DNA of 64,000 nucleotides from Tenggerimyces flavus (GCF_016907715.1 NZ_JAFBCM010000001.1:3038001-3102000); one strand, 5' to 3'. Shown: positions 35,654 through 44,052, numbered from the stretch's first letter. A program made the numbers and translations. Notes: generated by a model not told the origin, from the letters alone.

Positions 35654-35700
35654 GATTGGGGAAGTTTTGGGGGTCTATGTGACCCAAACCTTCCCCAATC
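35654..35700 (+). terminator. Large hairpin behind ku
   Basis: GATTGGGGAAGTTTTGGG pairs with CCCAAACCTTCCCCAATC (17 of 18 positions) around an 11-base loop, 18 bp after the ku stop. Likely transcription terminator. Confidence 0.7.
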
Positions 35701-35755
35701 CCTTCCTTGTCTGGTGATGGTCGTCGCTCCAGTCCCACCCGTCACATCCGTATGA

Positions 35756-35799
35756 GCGTGGAGACTTCTGGTCGCCATGGCGACCAGAAGTCTCCACGC
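35756..35799. repeat. Perfect 44-bp palindrome
   Basis: GCGTGGAGACTTCTGGTCGC and its complement are joined with no loop (centre at 35777/35778). Perfect palindromes of this length are normally unstable in replication. It is one of five dyads in this gap. Confidence 0.85.
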
Positions 35800-35831
35800 A
35801 AACTCGTGAGGTGGCTGGTGTGGGGGTGGCG

Positions 35832-35908
35832 CGTGATCATGAACGTGATCATGAAGGCGGACAGTGCGTATACGCCGGTTTGGCTTCATGATCACGTACA
35901 TGATCACG
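35832..35908. repeat. 25-bp inverted repeat built from GTGATCATGA units
   Basis: Left arm 35832-35856 and right arm 35884-35908 match at 24 of 25 positions; the loop is 27 bp. Each arm contains two near-copies of the unit GTGATCATGA, so each arm is itself a direct repeat. Confidence 0.8.
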
Positions 35909-36030
35909 GTAAGGGATAGGCCCGGCTTCATCTGCACCACAAGAGGCCTGGGGCTGGGGCAGGGGAGTTCCCCTGACCTGGGATGGGCGTCTCGCAGGGG
36001 CGGCGTCGTTGCCGTCCCCGCCGCACTTTG

Positions 36031-36125
36031 GCCGGAGCCGTACGGGTCAAGGGGCGAAGCTCGCGAAGCGACGCCATCCTGCGCGAAGCGCCGTCTATGG
36101 CGCCCTTGAGGCGTACGGCTCCGGC
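36031..36125 (+). repeat. Family C repeat, copy 1 (within inverted arms)
   Basis: Arms GCCGGAGCCGTACG / CGTACGGCTCCGGC flank an internal unit starting GTCAAGGGGCGAAGC and ending GGCGCCCTTGAG. The internal unit recurs in reverse at 36263-36329. Confidence 0.75.
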
Positions 36126-36235
36126 TAAAACCCTGGCGGGCGGCAAGGACGCAGCTCAGTTCCCACTCGGGATCTTCTCGGCGAAGCTCCCCCGCGGGAT
36201 TGGTGCTCTCGGGGACTGTGGCGGCGGTCGATTTT

Positions 36236-36346
36236 GGTGGCCGGTCCGGGGCGCGTCAAGGGCGCCGTTTGGACGGCGCTTCGCGCAGTTTGCAAACGAC
36301 GTCGCTTCGCGATCTTCGACCCTTGACCCACCCCGGACCGGCCACC
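36236..36346 (-). repeat. Family C repeat, copy 2 (inverted)
   Basis: Arms GGTGGCCGGTCCGGGG / CCCCGGACCGGCCACC flank a reverse-oriented copy of the family C unit (GATCGCGAAGCGACG, CTGCGCGAAGCGCCGTC on the other strand). Outer arms differ from copy 1 but are still complementary. Confidence 0.75.
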
Positions 36347-36455
36347 TGTTTTTCACGCGCCCGCCCCTGCCCCCGGAACAGGTGTCCCGGGGGAGGTTCC
36401 TTCCTGCTGGGGTTTGTTGCCGTGCTCGCGTCGCTTGTGGTGGCCTTGCTTCCGC

Positions 36456-38081
36456 TCAGGCCATGTGGGGGTAGCTGTAGTCCGTTGGTGGGTTGAACGT
36501 TTCCTTGATCGACCTGGGGCTCAGCCATCTGATCAGGTTCCACATCGAGCCGGCCTTGTCGTTCGTCCCACTCGCCCTCGCCCCGCCGAAGGGTTGCTGC
36601 CCCACCACCGCGCCCGTGGGCTTGTCGTTGATGTAGAAGTTGCCCGCCGTGAACCGCAACCGCTCCGCCGCTGCGGCGATCGCCACTCTGTCCTGGGCGA
36701 TGACAGCGCCGGTCAGGCCGTACGGGGACGCCGCGTCCAGCTGGGACACCACCGAGTCGTAGTCCGCATCCTCGTACACGTGCACCGACAGGATGGGCCC
36801 GAAGTACTCCGTCGAGAAGATCTCGTCCGTCGGATCTGACCCCACCAACACCGTCGGACGCACGAAGTAGCCGACCGAGTCGTCGTACGTCCCGCCCGCC
36901 AGCACCTCGATCGACGGCGCAGCGTGTGCCCGGTCGATCGCTGCCTTGTGCTTGGCGAACGCGCGGTCGTCGATCACCGCGCCGATGAAGTTCGAGAGGT
37001 CGGCGACGTCGCCCATCGTCAGGGCGTCGGTCTCCGCCGCGAGGTCGTCGCGGACGCGGGACCACACCGACTGCGGCACGTACGCGCGGGAGGCGGCCGA
37101 GCACTTCTGGCCCTGGTATTCGAAGGCCCCTCGCACCAAAGCAGTCCGGAGCACCGCGGGATCGGCTGAGGGGTGCGCGAGCACGAAGTCCTTGCCGCCC
37201 GTCTCGCCGACGATACGCGGGTACGAGCGGTAGGAGTCGAGGTTCGAGCCGACCGTGTGCCACAGGTGCCGGAACGTCTTCGTCGACCCCGTGAAGTGGA
37301 TCCCCGCCAGGGCAGGCGAGGCCAGCGCCACCTCGGAGACCGCGAGGCCGTCGCCGGGTAGCAGGTTGATCACGCCCGGAGGCAGGCCGGCGGCCTCGAG
37401 CAGGCGCATGGTGTGGAACGCGGAGAGCATCTGCGTCGGCGAGGGCTTCCACAGCACGACGTTGCCGAGCATCGCCGGCGCGGTGGGCAGGTTGGCGGCG
37501 ATCGCGGTGAAGTTGAACGGGGTGATCGCGTACACGAACCCTTCGAGCGGCCGGTACTCCACACGGTTCCAGATCCCGGGGGAGGAGATCGGCTGGTCGG
37601 ACAGGATGCGCTGCGCGAACGACACGTTGAACCGCAGGAAGTCGATCAGCTCGCAGGCCGCGTCGATCTCGGCCTGCTGGATCGTCTTGCTCTGGCCGAG
37701 CATCGTCGAGGCGTTCAACGTCTCGCGCCACGGGCCGGCCGCGAGGTCGGCGGCCTTGAGGAAGATCGCTGCCCGGTCGTCGAAGCTCAATGCCCGCCAC
37801 GCCGGCGCCGCGGCCAGGGCGGCGGAGATCGCGTCCTGGGCGTCCTGCTGGCTGGCGTGCTGGAACGTCCCCAGCACCTGCGCGTGGTTGTGCGGCTTGA
37901 CCACGTTCACCGGAGCGCCCGAGCCCGAACGCTGCGCACCGCCGATCGTCGCCGTCAGCGTCACCTGCTCGTTGCCGAGTTCCTTGAGGCGTTGCTCGAT
38001 CCGTGCGCGCTCGGGCGTGCCCGGTGCGTAGGTCAGGACCGGCTCGTTGACCGGCTGAGGTACGTGCGTGACGGCGTCCAT
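36456..38081 (-). CDS. pruA: L-glutamate gamma-semialdehyde (1-pyrroline-5-carboxylate) dehydrogenase
   Basis: A 541-residue protein that oxidises glutamate semialdehyde to glutamate with NAD+, the last step of proline and arginine breakdown. Start ATG 38081 lies in a GAC-ATG-GAC context behind GGGAG. Aldehyde dehydrogenase motifs are complete: AITPFNFTAIAANLP, FTGSTKTFRHLW, general base Glu in VGETGGKDFVLAHPSA, and nucleophile Cys in YQGQKCSAASRAY. YINDKPTGAVVGQQPFGG near the end is typical of this P5CDH group. The product feeds the glutamate dehydrogenase at 44 kb. No proline dehydrogenase is in the window. Confidence 0.95.
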   Translation of the reverse strand: MDAVTHVPQPVNEPVLTYAPGTPERARIEQRLKELGNEQVTLTATIGGAQRSGSGAPVNVVKPHNHAQVLGTFQHASQQDAQDAISAALAAAPAWRALSFDDRAAIFLKAADLAAGPWRETLNASTMLGQSKTIQQAEIDAACELIDFLRFNVSFAQRILSDQPISSPGIWNRVEYRPLEGFVYAITPFNFTAIAANLPTAPAMLGNVVLWKPSPTQMLSAFHTMRLLEAAGLPPGVINLLPGDGLAVSEVALASPALAGIHFTGSTKTFRHLWHTVGSNLDSYRSYPRIVGETGGKDFVLAHPSADPAVLRTALVRGAFEYQGQKCSAASRAYVPQSVWSRVRDDLAAETDALTMGDVADLSNFIGAVIDDRAFAKHKAAIDRAHAAPSIEVLAGGTYDDSVGYFVRPTVLVGSDPTDEIFSTEYFGPILSVHVYEDADYDSVVSQLDAASPYGLTGAVIAQDRVAIAAAAERLRFTAGNFYINDKPTGAVVGQQPFGGARASGTNDKAGSMWNLIRWLSPRSIKETFNPPTDYSYPHMA

Positions 38082-38248
38082 GTCGATGCTCCCGCGTGGT
38101 CGGCTCTGAGCGTGTTCGAGGGCACGTCCGATCGGGGCGGACCTCTCAGCGCCCATGGTGCCATTCCGGAGCCATGCCGTTCCATCCACCACCATCCCGA
38201 ACAACGATTGCCAAAACCGCCGGGCTACGGCTATAGCTGGACACCGGC

Positions 38249-38273
38249 TGGAAGGCGCTTTCCCAGCGCTTCC
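38249..38273. promoter_or_regulatory. LacI-type operator-like site before the solute-binding gene
   Basis: TGGAAGGCGCTTTCCCA, a 17-bp imperfect dyad around GCGC, overlaps a second half-site AGCGCTTCC. LacI-family sugar repressors in actinobacteria use such sites. It is 33-49 bp before the start codon of the lipoprotein gene. No lacI gene is in the window. Confidence 0.45.
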
Positions 38274-38297
38274 GGCGACCCAACGGGAGGTGTGCTC

Positions 38298-39932
38298 ATG
38301 AGCCCCGGATCCATGAACAGGCGAACGGTGCTGCGCGCGATCGGAGGGGTCACCGCCGCGACCGCCTTGCCGACCCTGCTGGGCGCCTGCTCCGGTGGCC
38401 CTGCGTCGAAGCCGAACACGTCGACGTCGAACGCCAAGGTGCAGTTGCCCACGTTCGTTCCGTACGAAGGCGTCAAGCCCGACCTCGCCCCCACGACAGA
38501 CGGCATCCAGGCCGGTTTCCTCAGCTATCCCGCGGAACCCGTCGCGGGCCTGACGGAGAAGCCCGGCAGCGGCGGCGCCCTGGTGGCGATGGTGTCCAAC
38601 CCCGGACCGATCCCGCCCGTGAACGGCAACCGCTACCTGCAGTCCATGGCGCAGGTGCTGAACGTCGACCTCAAACCCCGCTTCATCCCGCTCGCCGAGT
38701 ACACGAGCAAACTCGCGACCGTCGTCGCGAGCGACGACATCCCCGACTTCCTTCAACTGTTGGGAGTCGGCCGCGTTCCCGAGCTGTTGCGGGCGAAGTT
38801 CGCCGACCTCACCGACTACCTGTCCGGCGACGCGGTGAAGGAGTACCCGTTCCTCGCCAACCTGCCGACCGAGTCCTGGCGTACGTGTGTCTTCAACGGC
38901 GGCATCTACGGTCTGCCGATCCCACGCGCCGCTGTGGGACCGCTGATGTACTACCGCGCGGATCTGCTTGCCGAGAAGGGATTGAACGGCAACCCGAACA
39001 GCTTCGAGGAGTTCCGCACGCTCTGCCGCGAGCTGACCGACGAACGCTCCAACAAGTGGGCCTGCGTCTCGCCGAACGGCGTGAAGATCTTCGTGCAGCA
39101 GATGCTGGGCGTTCCGACCTCGGACTGGCAGGAGAAGGACGGCACGTTCACCAACATCTGGGAGCTGCCCGAGACCGAGCAGGCGATCGGCGTCGTCGCC
39201 GACCTGTGGAAGGACGGGGTCTTCCACCCCGACTCGCTCAGCGGGTCGATCGACGCGAAGACCACGTTCATCGCCGGAACGGTCAGCGTCCACTACGACA
39301 ACTACACCGCGTGGTCTGGGTACGCCCAGCAGGCGTTGCCGAGCAACGCGGACTTCCGCCTGGAGGGCATGCTGCCGCCGAACTTCGACGGTTCGTCGGA
39401 ACGCTCGTTGTGGAAGGGCTATCCGTCGTACAGCACCGCCGTCATCAAGAAGGCCAGCAAGGAACGGGTCACCGAGCTGCTCCGGGTCGCAAACGCGCTC
39501 GCGGCGCCGTTCGGCACGAAGGAGTACCTGCAGTTCAAGCTCGGCGTCGAGGGCGTGCACTACACGAAGAAGGGCACCGACCCAGCCCCGACCAGCACGG
39601 GCACCGCCGAGGTCGCGACCGTGCTGAACTATCTCGCCTCACCGCCCGCGATCCTGTACGAGCCCGGCAACCCCGAGCTCACCAAGCAAGAACACGCCTA
39701 CCAGCAGAAGGCGATCCCGATCGCGAACCAGTCGCCGACGCTCGGGCTCTACTCCAACACGCAGGGCTCCCAGGGTGCGCAGCTCACCCAGGCGATGACG
39801 GACGCCCAGAACGAGATCATCACCGGGCGCAAGCCGATCTCCACGTGGAAGGACGCGGTGCGCGACTGGAAGCAGAAGGGCGGAGACAAGGTCCGCTCCG
39901 AGTACGCGGAATCGTTCGCCGCCTCCCAATGA
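38298..39932 (+). CDS. Extracellular solute-binding lipoprotein (ABC sugar uptake type)
   Basis: A 544-residue protein with GGGAGG 7 bases before ATG 38298. Twin-Arg signal NRRTVLRAIGG followed by lipobox LGAC gives a Tat-exported lipoprotein. The mature region is a family 1 binding protein of the LplA/AlgQ type used for oligosaccharides: LDLLVG-like N-lobe, MYYRADLLAEKGLN hinge, and WKDGVFHPDSLSG. The heparinase-like gene overlaps its stop, suggesting capture of a polyuronide or glycosaminoglycan fragment. The two permease genes normally beside such proteins are absent. Confidence 0.88.
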   Translation: MSPGSMNRRTVLRAIGGVTAATALPTLLGACSGGPASKPNTSTSNAKVQLPTFVPYEGVKPDLAPTTDGIQAGFLSYPAEPVAGLTEKPGSGGALVAMVSNPGPIPPVNGNRYLQSMAQVLNVDLKPRFIPLAEYTSKLATVVASDDIPDFLQLLGVGRVPELLRAKFADLTDYLSGDAVKEYPFLANLPTESWRTCVFNGGIYGLPIPRAAVGPLMYYRADLLAEKGLNGNPNSFEEFRTLCRELTDERSNKWACVSPNGVKIFVQQMLGVPTSDWQEKDGTFTNIWELPETEQAIGVVADLWKDGVFHPDSLSGSIDAKTTFIAGTVSVHYDNYTAWSGYAQQALPSNADFRLEGMLPPNFDGSSERSLWKGYPSYSTAVIKKASKERVTELLRVANALAAPFGTKEYLQFKLGVEGVHYTKKGTDPAPTSTGTAEVATVLNYLASPPAILYEPGNPELTKQEHAYQQKAIPIANQSPTLGLYSNTQGSQGAQLTQAMTDAQNEIITGRKPISTWKDAVRDWKQKGGDKVRSEYAESFAASQ

Positions 39933-41857
39933 CACAAGGACTTATGACCACTTCCATGCTCGACTCCGCCCTGTCCTCCGAACGTCTCCGCGAGCACCTG
40001 CCCGAGCCCGGGGCATGGCGGCCCGTCCCCGACGTGACCGACCGTGCGTTCTGGACGGCCGTCCATCCCGCGACGACGGCGGCGATGGTCGACCGTGCCG
40101 AGCGGCTGGCTGGCGTGGGGCCATGGCCGGCGTTGCCCGCCTCGTTGTGGCTCGACTTCGCGCGTACGGGCAACCGGATCCGCTACCAGGACCCGTACTT
40201 CGCGCGCCGCCGCCGGCTCGCCGCCGCGGTGCTCGCGGCCTGCCTCACCGACGACGAACGCTGGCACGACGAGGTCGCCGACGGCGCCTGGCTGGTCTGC
40301 GAGGAGTCGTCATGGTGCCTGCCCGCCCACGACGAGTCGCACGGTGCCCGCAACACCCATGCCCTGCCCGACGTGGACAACCCGACGCTCGACCTGTTCG
40401 CCGCGGAGACCGGCGCGCTGCTGGCGTGGACGTACGCGGTGCTCCGCCCGAAGGTGGAGGAACGCGGACTCGGCCAGCGGATCGTCGACGAGGTGCGGCG
40501 GCGGATCCTCGTACCGCAACGCACGGTTGACAGCTGGATCTGGTTCGGCCGGCGCGGGCATGTGGGCAACTGGAACCCGTGGATCAACTCGAACGTGCTC
40601 GTCTGTTCGTTGCTGCTCGACAGCACCCGCGAGGAGATCGTCACGACGGTCGAGCGCGCGGTCTTCGGGCTCGACGTGTTCGTCGGCGGCTACCCCGCCG
40701 ACGGTGCGTGCGACGAGGGGCAGCTGTACTGGTGGCGGGCTGGTGCCTCGCTCTCGGAGTGCCTGGAGGTGCTGCGCTCCGCGAGTGGTGGCGTGCTCGA
40801 CGCGTTCGATCTCCCACTGGTACGGGAGATTGGGCGCTACCTGCACCGCGTGCACATCGCTGGCGACTGGTACGTGAATGTCGCGGACGGCTCGGCGAAG
40901 CTCGATGCGGACGGTGCCAGCGCCCATGTCCTGTACCGGTTCGGGAGACGCGTCGGGGACGCCGAGATGGTGGCTCATGCCCGGTGGCTGCGGGGCGACG
41001 GCCCGCTCGCGGAGTCGACCACCGGGGTCGGGCGGGCGCTGCTCGCGCTCGCTGACAGCGACTGGGCGTCGGAGCCGTCGGCCGACCCGCCGCTCGTCGC
41101 GCAGGCGTGGTGGCCGGACACCGAGCTCCTCACCGCGCGCGAGACGGGCGGGAGCGCCCGCGGGTTGTTCCTGTCGGTCAAGGGTGGGCACAACGCCGAG
41201 GCGCACAACCACAACGACGTCGGGACGTTCCTCGTCGCGCTGGACGGTCATCCGGTGCTCGTCGATGCCGGTGTCGCGGACTACACGCGCCAGCACTTCA
41301 GTCCGGACCGGTACGAGATCTGGTCACTGCGGAGCGCGTACCACAACGTCCCGCTCGTCGACGGGTACGAGCAGGCACCGGGCAAGGAGCACCGGGCCGC
41401 CGATGTGCGCTGCGAGCTCGACGACACCGGGGCGCGCTTCGACCTCGACCTGGCGGGTGCGTACCCGGCCGAAGCTGGCCTGCTGCACTGGCACCGCTCC
41501 GTTCGCCTCGACCGGGCTGGCGGGCAGATCGTGCTCTCGGACCGCTGGGCGTTCTCGCGGGTCCCGGGGGACGTCCGTTCGCACCTGCTGGCCTCGGGCG
41601 CGCCGGTGGTCCTCGGGGCGGGAGCGCTCGAGGTGCCGACCCCCGGGCGGACACTCCGGCTGAGCTACGACGGGGCAGCGTTGGACGTCGAGGTCGAGCG
41701 CATCGACCTCGACGACCGGCGCCTGCGAGGCGCATGGGGAGACCACCTGTGGCGGATCGCGCTCGTCGTCCGCAGACCGACCGCTGACGGGGGCTACCGG
41801 CTGGAGATCGGCGCGGGCAGGTCGTGTCTGGCAAATAGCGCCGGTCATCGCGCGTAG
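39929..41857 (+). CDS. Heparinase II/III-family polysaccharide lyase-like protein
   Basis: A 642-residue protein whose ATG overlaps the preceding stop (ATGA); a second ATG lies at 39944. No signal peptide, so cytoplasmic. An N-terminal (alpha/alpha) toroid (about 60-370; ESSWCLPAHDESH, GNWNPWINSNV, GACDEGQLYWWRAGASL) precedes a beta-sandwich with HNAEAHNHNDVGTFLVALDG and PVLVDAGVADYTRQHFS, the family's His/Tyr region. It probably cleaves oligouronides imported with help of the upstream binding protein. The last 12 residues and stop are encoded by family B copy 3. Confidence 0.85.
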   Translation: MTQGLMTTSMLDSALSSERLREHLPEPGAWRPVPDVTDRAFWTAVHPATTAAMVDRAERLAGVGPWPALPASLWLDFARTGNRIRYQDPYFARRRRLAAAVLAACLTDDERWHDEVADGAWLVCEESSWCLPAHDESHGARNTHALPDVDNPTLDLFAAETGALLAWTYAVLRPKVEERGLGQRIVDEVRRRILVPQRTVDSWIWFGRRGHVGNWNPWINSNVLVCSLLLDSTREEIVTTVERAVFGLDVFVGGYPADGACDEGQLYWWRAGASLSECLEVLRSASGGVLDAFDLPLVREIGRYLHRVHIAGDWYVNVADGSAKLDADGASAHVLYRFGRRVGDAEMVAHARWLRGDGPLAESTTGVGRALLALADSDWASEPSADPPLVAQAWWPDTELLTARETGGSARGLFLSVKGGHNAEAHNHNDVGTFLVALDGHPVLVDAGVADYTRQHFSPDRYEIWSLRSAYHNVPLVDGYEQAPGKEHRAADVRCELDDTGARFDLDLAGAYPAEAGLLHWHRSVRLDRAGGQIVLSDRWAFSRVPGDVRSHLLASGAPVVLGAGALEVPTPGRTLRLSYDGAALDVEVERIDLDDRRLRGAWGDHLWRIALVVRRPTADGGYRLEIGAGRSCLANSAGHRA

Positions 41858-41999
41858 CGCGATGGCGCGCGGCGCCCCGCGCCCGGCTGGGCGTGGTGCA
41901 GGAGGAATTCATATTGGTTATATGGGTGACGAGGTGCACCGCGTCCAGGCGGGATGTGGGGTGTCGCGCGCCAGGCGATCTTTGCCAGACACGGCCTAG
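41819..41999 (+). repeat. Family B hairpin repeat, copy 3, split by an insert
   Basis: Outer arms GTCTGGCAAA / TTTGCCAGAC are perfect. Compared with copies 1 and 2, about 95 bp (roughly 41871-41963) are inserted between GATGGCGCG and CCAGGCGATC. The insert has an AT-rich centre (GGAATTCATATTGGTTATAT) and nested dyads GGTGCA/TGCACC and CATAT/ATATG. The repeat carries the stop codons of both flanking convergent genes. Confidence 0.8.
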
Positions 42000-42142
42000 G
42001 CGACCGCGACGAGGCCGGGGTCGATCTCGAGGGCGGTGCCGCAGACCGTGCATGCCCACTCGGCGCAGTCGCCGTCGGGGCAGTTCGGGTGCACGAACGC
42101 CTGGACCTGCTCGCAGCGCGGGCACGGGTACATGTCGTCCAT
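41996..42142 (-). CDS. Small zinc-ribbon protein
   Basis: A 48-residue protein with four Cys in two pairs: CPRC near the N-terminus and CTVC near residue 35, plus CPDGDC between them. This spacing fits one zinc ribbon. Start ATG 42142 (MDDMYPCPRC) is the most likely; a GTG 5 codons upstream would also work. Its TAG stop is the end of family B copy 3. Function unknown; such mini zinc ribbons are common in actinobacteria and are probably cytoplasmic. Confidence 0.6.
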   Translation of the reverse strand: MDDMYPCPRCEQVQAFVHPNCPDGDCAEWACTVCGTALEIDPGLVAVA

Positions 42143-42174
42143 ACGCTCGAGAGTGACACCCAGCCCGCGGTCGG

Positions 42175-42708
42175 TCAGGACGACACGCCGTTGCCGTCCC
42201 AGCTGAGCTCGATGTCGTGCGAACGCAACCACGCCTCGGCGTCGTACCCGTGCGCCGCGATGCCGGCCAGCGCGAGGTACGTCGTGTCCAGCGCGCGCTC
42301 GGCGGTCTTGGCGTCGACGTGCCCCGCCTCGTACGCCGCGAGCAGTTCGTCGGTGTCGAGCACGACGGCCTCCCCGCCCGTGCGGACGACGATGTCGAGG
42401 TAGTGGTCGACCGTCCGCCAGACCCGCCCGGTCACCGACGCGTCGATGATGTCGATGTAGTGGTCCTGGTGCCGCTCGAGCCCGGGATGCGGGGTGTAGT
42501 CGGTGACCCGGAGGCCGAGCTCGGGCAGGATCCAGGACTCGAACGAGGCGATCCGCGGATGCTCGACGAGCGGGCGCGCGACGTACAGCCCGAAGTCCGT
42601 CACGCGGAACGACGCCAGCGTGCGCGGGATCCCCTTCGGGTCCACGTTCGTGCCCGCCTCGAGGTCGAACGTCTCGACCTTGGGCGGGTGGATCGCGTGC
42701 TCGTTCAC
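42175..42708 (-). CDS. DUF402-domain protein (FomD/nucleotide diphosphatase-like)
   Basis: A 177-residue protein from GTG 42708, overlapping the stop of the upstream DUF2505 gene by 4 bp. The DUF402 barrel covers about 60-150: LRVTDYTPHPGLERHQDHYI, TVDHYLDIVVRTGGEAVVLD and DELLAAYEAGHVD, which carry the Asp/Glu residues used to bind metal. Characterised relatives (SA1684, FomD) hydrolyse nucleoside diphosphates or cytidylyl phosphonates. Substrate in this organism unknown. Cotranscription with the DUF2505 gene is likely. Confidence 0.8.
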   Translation of the reverse strand: MNEHAIHPPKVETFDLEAGTNVDPKGIPRTLASFRVTDFGLYVARPLVEHPRIASFESWILPELGLRVTDYTPHPGLERHQDHYIDIIDASVTGRVWRTVDHYLDIVVRTGGEAVVLDTDELLAAYEAGHVDAKTAERALDTTYLALAGIAAHGYDAEAWLRSHDIELSWDGNGVSS

Positions 42709-43202
42709 CCTCGGGAGGCCAACCACTCCTGGCCGAGGCGTTCTTGGAGCTCCAGCGCGTTCCGAACGGCAGGGGCCGCCGCCTCCTCGATCTTCTTGCC
42801 GATGATCGGGACCGACGCCTTGATCACGACCTCGACGACCTGGCGGGTGCCGGTGCCGTCGGGTACGAGCGTCATCGTCCCGCGCATCGTGACCGGAGCC
42901 TTGGCCACGTCGATCGAGATCTGGCCGGTCCGGCTCCCGTCGGCGCCGGCCGGACCCCAGTCGATGGACTGGTCGAGGTCGATGCTCTCGCCGACGAGTT
43001 TCGTCATGAAGTCCGGGACGCGCGCAGGCAGGCTTTGCTGCGTACGGGTGTTCGCGCCGCCGTTGGAGGTCGGTGTGACGGTGACTGAGTAGCTGAGCGC
43101 CGCCCCCGTGCTGACCCACCGAGTGAGGAAGACCTCGTCGGTGAGCATCGCGTATACGGCAGCTGGGTCCGCGTCGTACCTGGTCTCGCGGTGCAGATCC
43201 AT
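42705..43202 (-). CDS. DUF2505 protein (SRPBCC/START-like fold)
   Basis: A 165-residue protein. N-terminal DLHRETRYDADPAAVYAMLTD and ARVPDFMTKLVGESIDLDQS are the DUF2505 signatures, followed by strands QVVEVVIKASVPIIGKKIE and a C-terminal helix ALELQERLGQEWL. The SRPBCC fold forms a hydrophobic ligand pocket. No catalytic residues are evident; ligand unknown. ATG 43202 is used; ATG further upstream would shorten the spacing to the divergent universal stress gene. Overlaps the DUF402 gene by 4 bp. Confidence 0.78.
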   Translation of the reverse strand: MDLHRETRYDADPAAVYAMLTDEVFLTRWVSTGAALSYSVTVTPTSNGGANTRTQQSLPARVPDFMTKLVGESIDLDQSIDWGPAGADGSRTGQISIDVAKAPVTMRGTMTLVPDGTGTRQVVEVVIKASVPIIGKKIEEAAAPAVRNALELQERLGQEWLASRG

Positions 43203-43326
43203 AAGGGAGATCAAACCCCATTTGCTGCCGTTCGACGACGGTGCCCGGCCGACGAACGGTGAAATCTGGGCGGCAGGTTCCGGCAAAGCCCTGGACAGAG
43301 CGTGTTCGACGGGGCACCGTGAGTGT

Positions 43327-43782
43327 GTGACCCAGTTTCTCGTGGTCGGGGTCGACGACACTGAAGCTGGCAGACAAGCCCTCATATGGGCGCTTTCGGA
43401 GGGACGTGACGGTTGGAAGACCGTAAAAGCGGTCTCGGTCTGGAACTACGACTACAACGGCGTCGACGCGTTACTGAACCCTGACGCGGTGCAGGAGAAG
43501 ACCGCGCAGAAGCTGGACCTGGCGATCAAGGAGGCGCTGGACGGACAAGCGCCGCCGCCGATCGACACGGTGGTCCAGCAGGGCCGGCCGGACGAGGTGC
43601 TCTGTACCGAGGCGAGCGGCGCGCGAGCGCTGATCCTCGGCCCACCGGGCTCGAGTCGCCGTTCCGGCCACGTCGTAGCTGGCTGCCTCCGCCGGGCTCC
43701 GTGCCCCGTGGTGGTGCTGCCCCAGTCCTACGAGGACCCCAACGGAGGGAGGCACCGAGCCCGCCGCTTCCGCTGGCACTGA
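43327..43782 (+). CDS. Universal stress protein (UspA fold), small
   Basis: A 151-residue protein from GTG 43327. It has the start VTQFLVVGVDDTEAGRQALI and the middle helix/strand DTVVQQGRPDEVLCTEASG. The C-terminal ATP-binding-like loop reads LILGPPGSSRRSGHVVAGCL and ends with CPVVVLPQ. This matches the Usp GxxGxxxxxxxGS(V/S) pattern imperfectly, so nucleotide binding is uncertain. Cytoplasmic, monodomain. Divergent from the DUF2505/DUF402 pair; likely stress- or stationary-phase-induced by family analogy only. Confidence 0.8.
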   Translation: MTQFLVVGVDDTEAGRQALIWALSEGRDGWKTVKAVSVWNYDYNGVDALLNPDAVQEKTAQKLDLAIKEALDGQAPPPIDTVVQQGRPDEVLCTEASGARALILGPPGSSRRSGHVVAGCLRRAPCPVVVLPQSYEDPNGGRHRARRFRWH

Positions 43783-43843
43783 GCTTATGGCGACCGCTCG
43801 CACGCGTCGGCCGCGGGCGGCCTAGCGGCTTCGGGTCGCGGTG

Positions 43844-43933
43844 CTCGGCGGCGTCGGGTGGCCCTGCGGCGCCCGGACTGCGGCCTTCGGCCGATGGGGT
43901 CGTCCTCGGACCCCGGAAGCCGACGCCGCCGAG
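43844..43933. repeat. Inverted repeat between the usp and gdh genes
   Basis: CTCGGCGGCGTCGG (43844-43857) is the exact complement of CCGACGCCGCCGAG (43920-43933). Smaller stems CGGCC/GGCCG and GGGGTC/GACCCC lie between. Probably the terminator of the usp gene. Nothing else is visible in 43783-44028. Confidence 0.55.
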
Positions 43934-44028
43934 CGCGGTGGTTGACGTTGGCCCGAGCCACCCGTTCGCCGAGTGACTCGGGGCGGAGTCTTCGCTCCCA
44001 CCTCCACCGGGCTGGCCGTTGCGACTAT

Positions 44029-44052
44029 CGTCGATGTGGCGACACATCGACG
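44029..44052. promoter_or_regulatory. Dyad before gdh
   Basis: CGTCGATGT ggcgac ACATCGACG, a perfect 9-bp dyad ending 48 bp before the gdh start. It could be an operator or a leader hairpin. Confidence 0.4.
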
